Shown here: piece after piece, positions 1-8,549 of the stretch
Layout of the letters: the number at the start of each line of letters is the position of its first letter
Numbering within the stretch: the first letter of the stretch is position 1
Assembly (NCBI GenBank): GCA_965116625.1
Contig: OZ220717.1
Span: forward strand, 1-64,000
From: VXNE01 sp965116625
GTDB lineage: Bacteria; Pseudomonadota; Gammaproteobacteria; Pseudomonadales; Azotimanducaceae
DNA: 64,000 nucleotides
Reading direction: 5' to 3'
Made by a program: the position numbers and the translations under genes
Notes under the pieces: model-generated
What the model was told of the DNA's origin: nothing
What the model saw: only the letters and a program-made list of their open reading frames with translations
The model's database searches: none

Positions 1-18
1 ATTGATGGCAACGCGCAT
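1..18 (-). CDS. Probable second GAPDH gene, first six codons only
   Basis: The last codon of the upstream GAPDH-like gene overlaps an ATG by one base (TGATG). The six codons visible before the window edge read MRVAIN, the classic opening of glyceraldehyde-3-phosphate dehydrogenase, which normally continues with the GFGRIGR dinucleotide-binding loop. Only 18 bases are visible, so this is an inference from a short but characteristic start and from the tandem context. If correct, a canonical GAPDH is translationally coupled to the cysteine-less paralogue. Confidence 0.5.
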
Positions 19-1043
19 CAGGCAGCCTCCCGCGCCGGTGGGGACTCAAGCCCTGCATACAGGGCAGCGAGATCCAGTATTCGCCGCGCATGGCCAAGGG
101 ATTCGTGCCAGGCGAGCAGCTTGATCAGGTTCGACCCGGCCTTGAGCGTCCCTTTGAGATCGAAAAGTACGGATTGGGAACAACCCCTCACGTCGGATGA
201 CACGATCGGGTCCGGGGTGACGGCGATCAGTTCCGGTTCGCTCGCTGCCGCACCGATGAAGAGGTCGTTCACCGCCTCGGCGCTGACAGCCGCGCCAGCG
301 AACGCCACCGTCATGTCCAACAGGGATCCCGCCTGTACGGGCACGTTCAACGCAAACCCGCTGAGCTTGCCGGCGACCTCGGGCATCAGCCGCTCTACCC
401 AGTAGGGCGCGGGCGTTTCGTTGGGAATGATGTTCTCCGCGCCGGACCGGCTGCGCCGGTAGTCGGGGCCGGCGTAATCCTGCAGGGTCTGGTCGCTCGT
501 GTAGGCGTGCACCGAGGTCATGGAGGCATGCTCGATGGAGCCCGCGCCCCCGACGACCTTGATGGCGAGCGCCATGGCCGTCGTCGATGCGGAACCCGCC
601 GACACGATGCGGTCGTTGGCATCGATGCTGTCCTGGTTGATGCCGTAGAGGACGACGCGGTCGATCTCTCCTTCCGGAAGGGTCGAGAGGATGACCCGGG
701 GGGCGCCGTTGTCGAGATGCGGGATCAGCGCCTCCGACGAGTGGAACCGCGCCGTGGTGTCGATCACGAGATCCACGCCGAACACGTCCCATAGGACATC
801 GGACGGCCTTGCGGCCGGGAAAAGCCTGGTCTCGCGGTCAAGCCGGCCTCCGACGAGGTAGTTGCCTTCCAGCCGCACGGAAACGCCCCGCGCCATGGAT
901 TTGTTCACGAGGTGATGAAGGATGTCCGGCTGGCCTATGTCGGACACGGCCACGACATCGAATCTGTCGTCATCCAGCGCCAGCCGATAGACCTGTCGGC
1001 CCACCTGGCCGAAGCCCATCATCCCGATTCGCAACGGGTTCAC
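18..1043 (-). CDS. GAPDH-like protein lacking the catalytic cysteine
   Basis: This 341-aa protein has the full length and fold signals of type I glyceraldehyde-3-phosphate dehydrogenase: an N-terminal nucleotide-binding loop (GMMGFGQVGR, residues 7-16) and the catalytic-domain block SVHAYTSDQ with the active-site His near residue 179, followed by the RRSRSGAENIIP region. The segment that should read ASCTTN reads GSASTTAM (about 150-157), so the nucleophilic Cys is replaced by Ala or Ser depending on alignment. The only Cys I see is far away, in RGCSQS. It therefore probably cannot do the normal phosphorylating oxidation. It may be a non-catalytic or moonlighting paralogue, or an enzyme with altered chemistry. 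The next gene on the same strand appears to be a second GAPDH (1-bp overlap), and a GST gene lies 28 bp upstream. Family assignment is firm; function is open. Confidence 0.88.
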   Translation of the reverse strand: MNPLRIGMMGFGQVGRQVYRLALDDDRFDVVAVSDIGQPDILHHLVNKSMARGVSVRLEGNYLVGGRLDRETRLFPAARPSDVLWDVFGVDLVIDTTARFHSSEALIPHLDNGAPRVILSTLPEGEIDRVVLYGINQDSIDANDRIVSAGSASTTAMALAIKVVGGAGSIEHASMTSVHAYTSDQTLQDYAGPDYRRSRSGAENIIPNETPAPYWVERLMPEVAGKLSGFALNVPVQAGSLLDMTVAFAGAAVSAEAVNDLFIGAAASEPELIAVTPDPIVSSDVRGCSQSVLFDLKGTLKAGSNLIKLLAWHESLGHARRILDLAALYAGLESPPAREAA

Positions 1044-1071
1044 CGGATGCTCCAGGTGCCTGTCTTTCCCC

Positions 1072-1707
1072 TCAGGCGCGCGCGCTCGGCCGCGCCGATA
1101 CTTCCGCGTGCCAGCGCGCGACGTTTTCGCAGTTGTCAGGTACGGGAACGCGGGCAGCGACCGAGGCGAAGTCGACGGCGCAGAGTGCCGTGATGTCCGC
1201 GATGGTGAACTCGTCTCCGGCGACGTATCGGGACTGGCCGAGATGCGCGTCCAGCCTGTTGTAGAAGCGCAGCAGGGATGCCTTGCCGCGTTCGACCAGG
1301 GCGGGGATGGCGTCGACCTCGCCTACATTCCCGCCGAGTCCGCGCTTCGAGAACCTCGGAAAGGCGTTCCGAAACGTCTCGGCGGCACTCAGGAGCCCTT
1401 CGAACTCCATGTGGCGCTGGCGCGATTCGACCTGCGCCCTGCTCACCGCATCCGTGCCCATCAACGGAGGTTCCGGGTGCGTTTCCTCAAGGTAGCGACA
1501 GATGGCGACCGACTCGTCGAGGACCGTGCCGTCGTCCAGCACCAGCGTGGGCAGCAGGCCCCGGGGGTTCACGGCCAGGAAGTCGTCACCCAGGTTGTCT
1601 CCCTGGACGATGTTGAGCTGCTCGGTCTCGCAGGAGATACCCTTTTCCGCCATGAAGATGCGCACGCGGCGCGGGTTCGGTGCCTGTTCGCAATCGTAGA
1701 GCTTCAT
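1072..1707 (-). CDS. Glutathione S-transferase family protein
   Basis: A 211-aa cytosolic GST of usual length. The N-terminal thioredoxin-like domain (about 1-80) contains the glutathione-binding ESVAICRYLEE block (about residues 65-75) after the conserved NPRGLLPTLVLDDG turn. The C-terminal all-helical domain ends in the usual FTIADITAL capping-box motif. Members conjugate glutathione to electrophiles or have thiol-transfer roles; the substrate cannot be read from sequence. A GGGAG Shine-Dalgarno precedes the ATG. It lies 28 bp upstream of the GAPDH-like gene on the same strand, so the two may be co-transcribed. Confidence 0.9.
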   Translation of the reverse strand: MKLYDCEQAPNPRRVRIFMAEKGISCETEQLNIVQGDNLGDDFLAVNPRGLLPTLVLDDGTVLDESVAICRYLEETHPEPPLMGTDAVSRAQVESRQRHMEFEGLLSAAETFRNAFPRFSKRGLGGNVGEVDAIPALVERGKASLLRFYNRLDAHLGQSRYVAGDEFTIADITALCAVDFASVAARVPVPDNCENVARWHAEVSARPSARA

Positions 1708-1785
1708 CGATCTCCCCTTGCGTGAGTGCCAGTGCGTGAAAACGGGGCGCAGACTATCACAGGCCTGCCCGTGAATATCCCCGTG

Positions 1786-2274
1786 TTATGGCACCGATCC
1801 AGAGAACCTGAAACGCCTCTCCTCCGGGGGATAGCAGAAGCCGAAATCCGCGCAGCCCTGGTACCCGATCACGACCTCGATGCCGGTGGCCTCGCGCATC
1901 ACCGGCACGCGTATGGTCACCTCCCCGTAGTACACCTCCACGTCGCCGAAGAACTCGTCCGTCCTGGGTTTGCCGTCGGGAATGATCGGGTCGCCGAGCG
2001 CTTCGTCGGGGCTCGAAAACGCGAACCGGTGCCGGTACAGGTAGTAACCGGCGGGCATGCGCCAGGTCGCGACTACAAAGCCGTCCTCGGACAGTTCCGC
2101 TGTCAGGGCAAACGCCTTGTCGACGGCCAGGATTTCCCGCTGTTCCTTTTGGGCATTCGCGCCGAGCGGATCGGGTCCGGTCTTCAGCTCCGTCGCCGCG
2201 TGCGCCGCCGGCCACGTCAGGATGCAGCAGAGGAGAACGGCTGTCCGGTTCGCGCGCGTTGACATGTACGCCAA
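1786..2274 (-). CDS. Stand-alone DsbD N-terminal (alpha) domain protein, periplasmic
   Basis: A 162-aa exported protein. A signal peptide (hydrophobic stretch 12-24, likely cleaved after AHA at about residue 26) is followed by a domain matching the periplasmic N-terminal domain of DsbD. The diagnostic block is YQGCADFGFCYPPE with the redox pair Cys141 and Cys147. In DsbD this domain takes electrons from the membrane domain and passes them to DsbC, DsbG or CcmG. Here the membrane and C-terminal thioredoxin domains are missing, and the next gene is an unrelated GST. It is divergent from the lipoprotein gene to its right. The family is clear, but its electron donor is not encoded in this window. 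Confidence 0.85.
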   Translation of the reverse strand: MAYMSTRANRTAVLLCCILTWPAAHAATELKTGPDPLGANAQKEQREILAVDKAFALTAELSEDGFVVATWRMPAGYYLYRHRFAFSSPDEALGDPIIPDGKPRTDEFFGDVEVYYGEVTIRVPVMREATGIEVVIGYQGCADFGFCYPPEERRFRFSGSVP

Positions 2275-2344
2275 TATGACACCGCCCCGGCGCCAATTGA
2301 AGTGTTCTGCCCGCCGCTATATGTTCGGGTCTTCCCGCCGACCG

Positions 2345-3034
2345 ATGCCGACGTTGAACCGATCCGCACTGCTTCGAGCCTGCTTCCCGCTGGCGTTCGC
2401 CGCGCTACTGGCAGGCTGCCCGCAGAGGCCGCCGGACGAGATCGAGGAGCAACCGCCGCCGCCGCCCGTTGAGCCGCCGGACGTCAACCCGATCCTCGAC
2501 CGCGCGGAAGCGGCCTTTTCCGAGGAACGGCTGATCGGTACCCCCGGCGCCGCGCATAGCCTGTATCTCGAAGTTCTCGAGATCGACCCCGACAATCCGG
2601 ACGCCCTGTACGGCATCGAGCGCATCACCGAGGCGTTCATCCAGCGCGCGCGCAATGCCATACGCCAGGAGCGCTGGACGGTGGCGAGACTCCTGCTCGA
2701 CCAGGCCGCGAGGGCCGACGGGGACCACCCCTCCCTGCCCTCCGCGAACACCCAGCTACGGCAGTTGCGTGACGCCGAGCGCCTGCAACTTGATCTCGAC
2801 CGCGATGGCGTGCGGGGAAGGCGGCAGTCGGTTGGCGGCGAGCTGGCCGCGTTCGGCGTCCACGCCCGCAAGCCCAACGCCCGCGTTATCATCCGCGCGG
2901 GATCCGATGTCGAAGGGCGTTGGATATATGCACGGTTGAACGATGCGCCGGGCGACAGGCGAATCCGAGGCGAGATCGTGATCGGTTACCCGCCGCGTGT
3001 CGTCGTATTCCTGCTGCCGGAGGCCACGCCCTAG
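2345..3034 (+). CDS. Lipoprotein with TPR-like helices
   Basis: The predicted 229-aa product starts MPTLNRSALL and has a lipoprotein signal ending in the lipobox LAGC (Cys25). A proline-rich linker (QPPPPPVEPP) follows, then a helical section with TPR-like character (YLEVLEIDPDNPDALYGIER), and a C-terminal beta-rich part. The start at 2345 gives the best signal peptide; an in-frame ATG at 2321 would add eight residues. Its stop lies 46 bp before the DUF2333 gene on the same strand, so both may act in the envelope. I do not recognise a named family; TPR-like modules usually mediate protein contacts. Confidence 0.75.
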   Translation: MPTLNRSALLRACFPLAFAALLAGCPQRPPDEIEEQPPPPPVEPPDVNPILDRAEAAFSEERLIGTPGAAHSLYLEVLEIDPDNPDALYGIERITEAFIQRARNAIRQERWTVARLLLDQAARADGDHPSLPSANTQLRQLRDAERLQLDLDRDGVRGRRQSVGGELAAFGVHARKPNARVIIRAGSDVEGRWIYARLNDAPGDRRIRGEIVIGYPPRVVVFLLPEATP

Positions 3035-3080
3035 TGTCGTGTCCCGGCACCAGCACGCGTCCGCTCTTCGAGGAGGCAAG

Positions 3081-4112
3081 GTGAACTGGAAGTTCTGGCA
3101 GGCGAGCCCGGAGACGGGCGCGCAGGCCAACTGGGCCCTGCGTGGCGCCGGCATCGCGGTCGGCGTCTACCTTCTCATCGTCACGGTCTTCTGGTGGTGG
3201 TGGGACACCAAGCCGGGCTCTTTCGACGTCGTCGAGGTTGCACGCCAGTCCGCGCAAGCCTCCGGGGAAGACATCGTGACCGGCTCGATCACCACCTCCA
3301 CGCTCATCCACATGGGCGAGATCCTGCTCGACAAGCCGGGCGGGTATCTCTCCAACGACCTGTTCCCGCCCAGTGTGTGGATGGACAACGTCCCGAACTG
3401 GGAATTCGGCGTCATTGTCCAGATCCGGGACCTGAGCCGCGTCATGCGGGCCGACCTCAGCCGCTCGCAGAGCCAGTCCACCGAGGACCCCGACCTGTCG
3501 CTCGCGGAAGGCAAGTTCTTCTTCGACAACTCGAGCTGGATATTCCCGCGCACCGAGGACGAATACGGCGACGGCATCGACTACCTGAAAGGCTACAAGG
3601 CGCGACTGAGCGATGCACAGCGGCCCGAGGCGCAGTTCTATGCCCGCGCGGACAACCTGCGCGCCTGGCTGACCGCCGTCGAGACGCGGCTCGGCAGCCT
3701 GTCCCAGCGCCTCTCGGCGAGCGTCGGCAAGCGGCAGCTCGATACCGGCCTCGCGGGGGACCCCGCAGCGGTGCAGTCGACACCGACGCCGTCCGACGCG
3801 GCGATGAAGACAAGCTGGTTCGAGATCGACGACATCTTCTACGAAGCGCGCGGACAGGCCTGGGCGCTGCTGCACCTGCTTCGGGCCGTGGAGCGCGATT
3901 TCGCCGATGTGCTCGACGACAAGAACGCGCGCGTGAGCCTCTTGCAGATCGTGCGCGAACTCGAAGGCACCCAGAAGACCATATGGAGTCCCGTGATCCT
4001 GAACGGCACCGGTTTCGGCTTCACGGCGAACCATTCGCTCGTGATGGCGTCCTACATTTCCCGCGCCAACGCGGCGATCATCGACCTGCGGGCGCTGTTG
4101 GCACAGGGCTGA
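3081..4112 (+). CDS. DUF2333 family inner-membrane protein
   Basis: A 343-aa protein with one N-terminal transmembrane helix (about 20-40, followed by a WWWWDTKPG edge), then a long soluble domain with the GSITTSTLIHMGEILLDKPGG and LFPPSVWMDN blocks that I recognise from the DUF2333 family of gammaproteobacteria. The family has no established function. The start is the GTG at 3081, placed by a strong AGGAGG four bases upstream (3071-3076); an upstream in-frame start at 2997 would overlap the lipoprotein gene. The neighbouring lipoprotein gene is probably in the same transcript. Confidence 0.85.
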   Translation: MNWKFWQASPETGAQANWALRGAGIAVGVYLLIVTVFWWWWDTKPGSFDVVEVARQSAQASGEDIVTGSITTSTLIHMGEILLDKPGGYLSNDLFPPSVWMDNVPNWEFGVIVQIRDLSRVMRADLSRSQSQSTEDPDLSLAEGKFFFDNSSWIFPRTEDEYGDGIDYLKGYKARLSDAQRPEAQFYARADNLRAWLTAVETRLGSLSQRLSASVGKRQLDTGLAGDPAAVQSTPTPSDAAMKTSWFEIDDIFYEARGQAWALLHLLRAVERDFADVLDDKNARVSLLQIVRELEGTQKTIWSPVILNGTGFGFTANHSLVMASYISRANAAIIDLRALLAQG

Positions 4113-4237
4113 TCGGGGTTGTGACGAACCTGAACCATGCCATTCTTCCTCCGCCGCAAACTTGCGAGGGCTACCGTCATTGACGCAGTGTTCAAGATCA
4201 TGCATTTTGCGACCAATTCGCAGATCGGCAGAAGGAC

Positions 4238-4444
4238 ATGAGTGGAGTTCGATCGCTGGACCTTGAGCGGCGGTTGCGCCTGGTTGAGGACTTGTGGGAC
4301 GACATCGCCTCAGAAGCTGACCTGTTGCCGCTGACGCCGGCTCAGCGAATGGAACTCGACAAGCGGCTGGACCGATTGCTTGAAGCAGGCCCCGATGGCA
4401 TCTCAGCCTGGGAAACCCTCGCGGAGATCCGAAATCGCCGGTGA
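4238..4444 (+). CDS. Addiction-module antitoxin, unstable-antitoxin (TIGR02574-like) family
   Basis: The 68-aa protein has the pattern of the short addiction-module component family: LERRLRLVEDLWDDIASE, then LTPAQRMELDKRLDRL and a C-terminal tail that would wrap the toxin. These antitoxins pair with ParE/RelE-fold toxins, and such a gene follows immediately: the stop TGA overlaps the toxin GTG (4441-4444), giving translational coupling. AGAAGGA lies just before the ATG. Together they form a type II toxin-antitoxin pair; the autoregulatory site has not been located. Confidence 0.88.
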   Translation: MSGVRSLDLERRLRLVEDLWDDIASEADLLPLTPAQRMELDKRLDRLLEAGPDGISAWETLAEIRNRR

Positions 4445-4731
4445 GCCTGAGACTTCAGGCAGAAGCCAGACACGACATCGAAGAAGCTCATCGCTGGTAC
4501 GGAGGAATATCAGAGGGGCTCGGAGATGCGTTTCTTGGCGAACTGGAAAGTTGCTTCCAGCGTATCGAGACGTTTCCCAATTCGGCACCCCTCGTCCATC
4601 GAAACGTTCGAAGAGCTATCCTGCGCCGTTTTCCGTTCTGCGTCTTCTACGTGCTTTCAGACAGCGATGTAGACATCATCGCAGTGATGCACGGGAGCAG
4701 AGACCCCGCGAACTGGCAAATTCGGCACTAG
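4441..4731 (+). CDS. ParE/RelE-superfamily toxin
   Basis: The 96-aa protein shows the ParE/RelE fold pattern: an N-terminal strand-helix (LRLQAEARHDIEEAHRWY), a long helix with GDAFLGELESCFQRIETFP, then basic strands RRAILRRFPFCVFYVL and a final VMHGSRDPANWQ strand. ParE toxins inhibit gyrase and RelE toxins cleave ribosome-bound mRNA; the ILRRFPFCVFY pattern favours the ParE branch. The start is GTG overlapping the antitoxin stop. Target assignment is inferred from family resemblance. Confidence 0.88.
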   Translation: MSLRLQAEARHDIEEAHRWYGGISEGLGDAFLGELESCFQRIETFPNSAPLVHRNVRRAILRRFPFCVFYVLSDSDVDIIAVMHGSRDPANWQIRH

Positions 4732-4921
4732 TCACGCAACTCAATCTCGCGTTTGTTCGAGAGTTCGCCTTCGGTATCATGCGCGGCCAATCGACCCTTT
4801 GCGATGACCCGTGCGCCCGAGCGGCGCGACGCTCCCGGTTCGCCATCGGCGAGTGCGGAGCAGTCCCGAGTCGGCGGGCTGCCAGGGGTCCACTACAAAG
4901 AGCCAACGTTTAAGGGAACTC

Positions 4922-6958
4922 ATGCTGGAGCAAACGATCCTTCCGCCCGCACTAGGCCTTGTCGGACTCGCCTGCGCCTTCATCGTCTATGCGCTCGTCA
5001 AGCGCTATGCCGAAGGCGAGGACAACGTCCGAAAAATAGCCGATCAGATCCACGCCGGCGCCATGGTGTTCATGCGCCGGGAGTACCTGATGCTGGCCCT
5101 TTTTGCCGGGGTTCTGCTCATCATCCTGTTCCTGTCACCCGGCCTCGGTCCTTCGACCGCCGTCGCTTTCGTCCTCGGCGCCTTGTCCTCCGCCGGTGCC
5201 GGCTGGATCGGCATGTACACGGCCACCAAGGCCAACGTACGAACCACCACGGCCGCGCATACGCAGGGCGCGCCGGCGGCGCTCTCCGTGGCATTCTTCG
5301 GCGGCTCCATCATGGGCCTGGCCGTGGCTTCTCTCGGCCTTCTCGGTCTAGGTCTCGCCTACTACTTCTTCGGCGGCGACCCGGATACGGCACACCACAT
5401 CCACGGGTTCGGCATGGGCGCCTCCAGCGTGGCGCTGTTCTCCCGTGTCGGCGGCGGGATCTACACCAAGAGCGCGGACGTCGGCGCCGACCTGGTCGGC
5501 AAGCTCGAACAGGGCATTCCGGAAGACGATCCGCGCAACCCGGGGGTCATAGCGGACAACGTCGGCGATAACGTCGGCGACATCGCCGGCATGGGCTCCG
5601 ACATCTTCGAGTCCTATTGCGGCGCCATGATCGCGTCCATCGCCATCGCCGCGACCCTGGGCGTGATGACGCTCGATAACCTGACGCTTGGTCTGTCGAA
5701 ATCCGAAGCCCAGGAAGCGCTCATGTTCCTGCCGCTGGCACTCGCGTCCACCGGCCTCATCTGCTCCATCATCGGCATCGGCATCGTGCGCAGCCGTTCC
5801 TCCTCGAACGCCGCGCTCGCCCTGCGAATCGGGATGATGGTCTCTCCAGTCATGTTCGTTGTGGCGGCGTATTTCGTCATCACCGAACTGCTCGACGTGT
5901 CGACCGCGATCTGGTGGTCCGTGGTTGCCGGCGCCGCGGGCGGCATCATCATCGGTCTCACCACCGAGTACTACACGTCGTCGAAACCCATCGAACGCAT
6001 CGCGAAGGCGGGCGAGACCGGGCCTGCCACGGTCATGATCACCGGCCTCGCGGTGGGCATGCAGTCCGTGGTCATACCGCTGCTCGCCATCTGCGGCATC
6101 ATCTTCGTGTCGACTTCGCTGGCGGGCCTCTACGGCGTCGGCATAGCGGCGGTCGGGCTGCTCGCCACCGTCGGCATGACCATGGCAGTCGACGCCTACG
6201 GCCCGGTCGCGGACAACGCGGGCGGCATCGCGGAGATGGCCGGCCTCGGCGAAGACACGCGCAAGATCACGGACTCGCTGGACGAACTCGGCAACACCAC
6301 CGCCGCCATGGGCAAGGGCTTCGCCATCGGCGCCGCGGCGCTCGCGGCTCTCGCCATCATCGCCGCCTTCGTCGAGACCGTCGCCTACAACCGCGGCGGC
6401 GACTTCTCATTGCACATCGGCAACCCCGAAGTGCTGATCGGACTCTTCCTCGGCGGCATCATCCCGTTCCTGATCGCCTCCATCACCATGACCTCGGTGG
6501 GCGACGCCGCCATGGACATGATCCAGGAGATCCGGCGGCAGTTCAGGGAAATCCCCGGCCTGATCGACGGCACCGCGGAGCCCGACAACGCCAAGTGCAT
6601 CGACATCGCCACATCCGCCGCGCTCAAGCGCATGCTGCTGCCCGGCGCCATCGCGGTTGCCGTGCCGCCGGTCATCGGCTTCGGCATCAGCGCGGAAGCG
6701 CTCGGCGGGGCGCTCGGCGGGGCGCTGCTCGGCTGCGTGTTGATGGCGCTCACCATGGCCAACGCCGGCGGTGCCTGGGACAACGCGAAGAAGTTCGTCG
6801 AGAAAGGCAACCTCGGCGGCAAGGGATCGGAAGTTCACGCTGCAACGGTGGTCGGAGACACGGTCGGAGACCCGTTCAAGGACACGTCGGGACCAAGCAT
6901 GAACATCCTGATCAACGTCATGGCGATCGTCAGCCTGGTCATCGCGCCGCTACTTTAG
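4922..6958 (+). CDS. hppA: Membrane-bound ion-pumping pyrophosphatase, K+-dependent type
   Basis: A 678-aa, multi-helix (about 16 segments) inner-membrane pyrophosphatase. It couples hydrolysis of pyrophosphate to export of H+ (or Na+). The substrate and Mg-binding loops are intact: DVGADLVGKLEQGIPEDDPR, DNVGDNVGDIAGMGSDIFES and the C-terminal GDTVGDPFKDTSGPS. The GNTTAAMGKGFAIG segment carries Ala rather than Lys at the position that decides K+ requirement, so a K+-dependent enzyme is expected. Ion specificity (H+ versus Na+) cannot be settled by eye. The ATG at 4922 follows GGGAACTC and places a hydrophobic helix at the N-terminus. It is convergent with the PhyH gene. Confidence 0.95.
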   Translation: MLEQTILPPALGLVGLACAFIVYALVKRYAEGEDNVRKIADQIHAGAMVFMRREYLMLALFAGVLLIILFLSPGLGPSTAVAFVLGALSSAGAGWIGMYTATKANVRTTTAAHTQGAPAALSVAFFGGSIMGLAVASLGLLGLGLAYYFFGGDPDTAHHIHGFGMGASSVALFSRVGGGIYTKSADVGADLVGKLEQGIPEDDPRNPGVIADNVGDNVGDIAGMGSDIFESYCGAMIASIAIAATLGVMTLDNLTLGLSKSEAQEALMFLPLALASTGLICSIIGIGIVRSRSSSNAALALRIGMMVSPVMFVVAAYFVITELLDVSTAIWWSVVAGAAGGIIIGLTTEYYTSSKPIERIAKAGETGPATVMITGLAVGMQSVVIPLLAICGIIFVSTSLAGLYGVGIAAVGLLATVGMTMAVDAYGPVADNAGGIAEMAGLGEDTRKITDSLDELGNTTAAMGKGFAIGAAALAALAIIAAFVETVAYNRGGDFSLHIGNPEVLIGLFLGGIIPFLIASITMTSVGDAAMDMIQEIRRQFREIPGLIDGTAEPDNAKCIDIATSAALKRMLLPGAIAVAVPPVIGFGISAEALGGALGGALLGCVLMALTMANAGGAWDNAKKFVEKGNLGGKGSEVHAATVVGDTVGDPFKDTSGPSMNILINVMAIVSLVIAPLL

Positions 6959-6972
6959 GGTAGCGGCGCTTT

Positions 6973-6998
6973 CGGGCCGAAGCGGGCGTCCCGGCCCG
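6973..6998. terminator. Hairpin between convergent hppA and PhyH genes
   Basis: A GC-rich inverted repeat (CGGGCC ... GGCCCG with a loop of about 13 bases) fills the 40-bp gap between two converging genes. There is no strong T-run, so it is only a plausible bidirectional stop or mRNA 3-prime stabiliser. Confidence 0.4.
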
Positions 6999-7877
6999 TT
7001 ACTCACGATACGGTGCCATGTCCATCTCCGGATACCGCGCGCTGACGCCGGCGATGGTCTCCTCCGTCCAGTAGGGGTGTTTCGGCGGCGGGAAGCCTAG
7101 CAGTTCCCGTTCCTCCGGCGTGGCCTGTTCCATCCACTGCTGGAACTCGGGATACTTGGCCCGCGCCGGCCAGCCCACGATTCCAAGCCACTTCCACGCG
7201 GCCGGGGCGTAGGTAATGAACTGTGCAATTCGCCCGCCGGCGGCCCTGAACGGGGTGCCCCGATGGAAAGTTCGCATGCTGTAGATGAACAGCGACCCTG
7301 CCGGCACGATGATCTTGCGCTCGTTGTCATAGATCTCCGGACGCTCTTCCCGGGTGTAGTGATTCGGCCAGCGGATCTTCTCCGGATAGTGACCCCAGGA
7401 ACACACGGCGGTAGGCGCGAGGTCCGCGGTGACGTCCGTGTAGTAGACGATATAAGCGGTCTGCCAGTACTCCGGAAGTTTCGGGGGATACGCGAGCGTG
7501 TGGTTCACGAAGTCGCAGTGCATGACCTGGTCCTTGTCCACGTCCGATCCCTTGCACTTGGCGTTCAGGCTCGACTGCTCGCAATAGATACTGTCGTGGC
7601 CGACGTTTTCAGCGGCGAAACGGCGCAGTTCGGGATGCATCGTGATGGCATTGAGGCGGTCGCCCCGGTAGGGGAACGTCGCGCTCGGCACACGGCCCTG
7701 GGATGGCAACACCGGTGGGGGCCGCGTCGGATCCTCGCAGTACTCCACCCAGCCGGGGAGGATTCCGCGCAGTTCCTCCAACGCGCTGTCCAACTCTCGC
7801 CGATCAAGAAAGTTCTCCACAACCGCGTATCCGTGCTCGCGGTAGTGAGCGGCATGCGCCTCGGCTATTTTCGACAC
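6999..7877 (-). CDS. Phytanoyl-CoA dioxygenase (PhyH) family protein, copy 1
   Basis: A 292-aa Fe(II)/2-oxoglutarate dioxygenase-like protein. The iron triad is visible as His120-x-Asp122 (MHCDF) and distal His205 (RTFHRGTPF), followed by an arginine suited to 2-oxoglutarate (AAGGR). Substrates of this family range from phytanoyl-CoA to small polar metabolites, so the substrate is not predictable. It is a close paralogue of 8550-9428: same length and same spacing of all motifs, with differences concentrated at the N-terminus and in one C-terminal segment. A PH-like membrane protein gene lies 112 bp upstream on the same strand, and the same arrangement is repeated with copy 2. Confidence 0.9.
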   Translation of the reverse strand: MSKIAEAHAAHYREHGYAVVENFLDRRELDSALEELRGILPGWVEYCEDPTRPPPVLPSQGRVPSATFPYRGDRLNAITMHPELRRFAAENVGHDSIYCEQSSLNAKCKGSDVDKDQVMHCDFVNHTLAYPPKLPEYWQTAYIVYYTDVTADLAPTAVCSWGHYPEKIRWPNHYTREERPEIYDNERKIIVPAGSLFIYSMRTFHRGTPFRAAGGRIAQFITYAPAAWKWLGIVGWPARAKYPEFQQWMEQATPEERELLGFPPPKHPYWTEETIAGVSARYPEMDMAPYRE

Positions 7878-7989
7878 GCCTGGAGTGTCCTGTCAGTGGG
7901 CCGGAGGGAAGTGTACAGGGCCTGGTCTGGCCGTAGTGGCGAATAGATCACCCCAGAGCCCATCAGTGACGGATGCTGCGACGTCACCC

Positions 7990-8433
7990 TCATCCGATCG
8001 TCGCGACATCTCCCGATTCCGTTCGGCGGGCGCCGATGGCAGCAAGGAAGCCATCGATATCCCTGGGGGTGATGGTCACCGAGCCACTGCGGTAGTCGAT
8101 TCCGACCAGGTGCGTACCCAGTCCATAAAGCCTGCCTCGGAAGGTCTTGCCCTTGAGGAATACCGCCGAGATCGACTCGAGATCAATACGCCGGCTGAAT
8201 GGTCCCATGCGCACATCAAGGACCCCGTCCTGCACTCGATATTTTGTGCTCAGCATGAAATAGACAGTAATCATGAACATCGCCGCACAGAGCACGAAAA
8301 GTAGATCGGATTGCAGCAGGGTCGCATTGATGAAGTTCAAGGCATAAGCGAATATGAACAGACACAGCGGGAGCCCGAATCCCGTGCGGAACACGGCCGG
8401 TTTCGGCTCTGGGCTCCGTGAGTCAGTTCCCAT
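7990..8433 (-). CDS. Small membrane protein with bacterial PH-like (DUF1200-type) domain, copy 1
   Basis: A 147-aa protein with two adjacent N-terminal hydrophobic segments (about 18-36 and 43-60). A beta-rich cytoplasmic domain follows, opening with YRVQDGVLDVRMGPFSRRID and ending in VTITPRDIDGFLAAIG. This layout matches the bacterial PH-like DUF1200 type; the family has no established biochemical role. Related copies lie at 9499-9985 (decayed) and 10019-10501. It precedes PhyH copy 1 on the same strand, which suggests a repeated two-gene cassette. Confidence 0.78.
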   Translation of the reverse strand: MGTDSRSPEPKPAVFRTGFGLPLCLFIFAYALNFINATLLQSDLLFVLCAAMFMITVYFMLSTKYRVQDGVLDVRMGPFSRRIDLESISAVFLKGKTFRGRLYGLGTHLVGIDYRSGSVTITPRDIDGFLAAIGARRTESGDVATIG

Positions 8434-8549
8434 CGTTGTTCCGGGTTGCCATTCGACCGTTGACGGTTGCGATCATTGTACGCCTGGAGTTGTTTCCTTT
8501 CGGCAAACGCGCCAGGTTGGACCGTCGCCAGGATCAACATCCGGGCGTG

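Noticed and set aside
4180..4208. TTGACG with a 17-bp spacer to CATTTT upstream of the ParE-type pair as a promoter
   Set aside because: The -10 element matches consensus at only three of six positions, so I did not list it.
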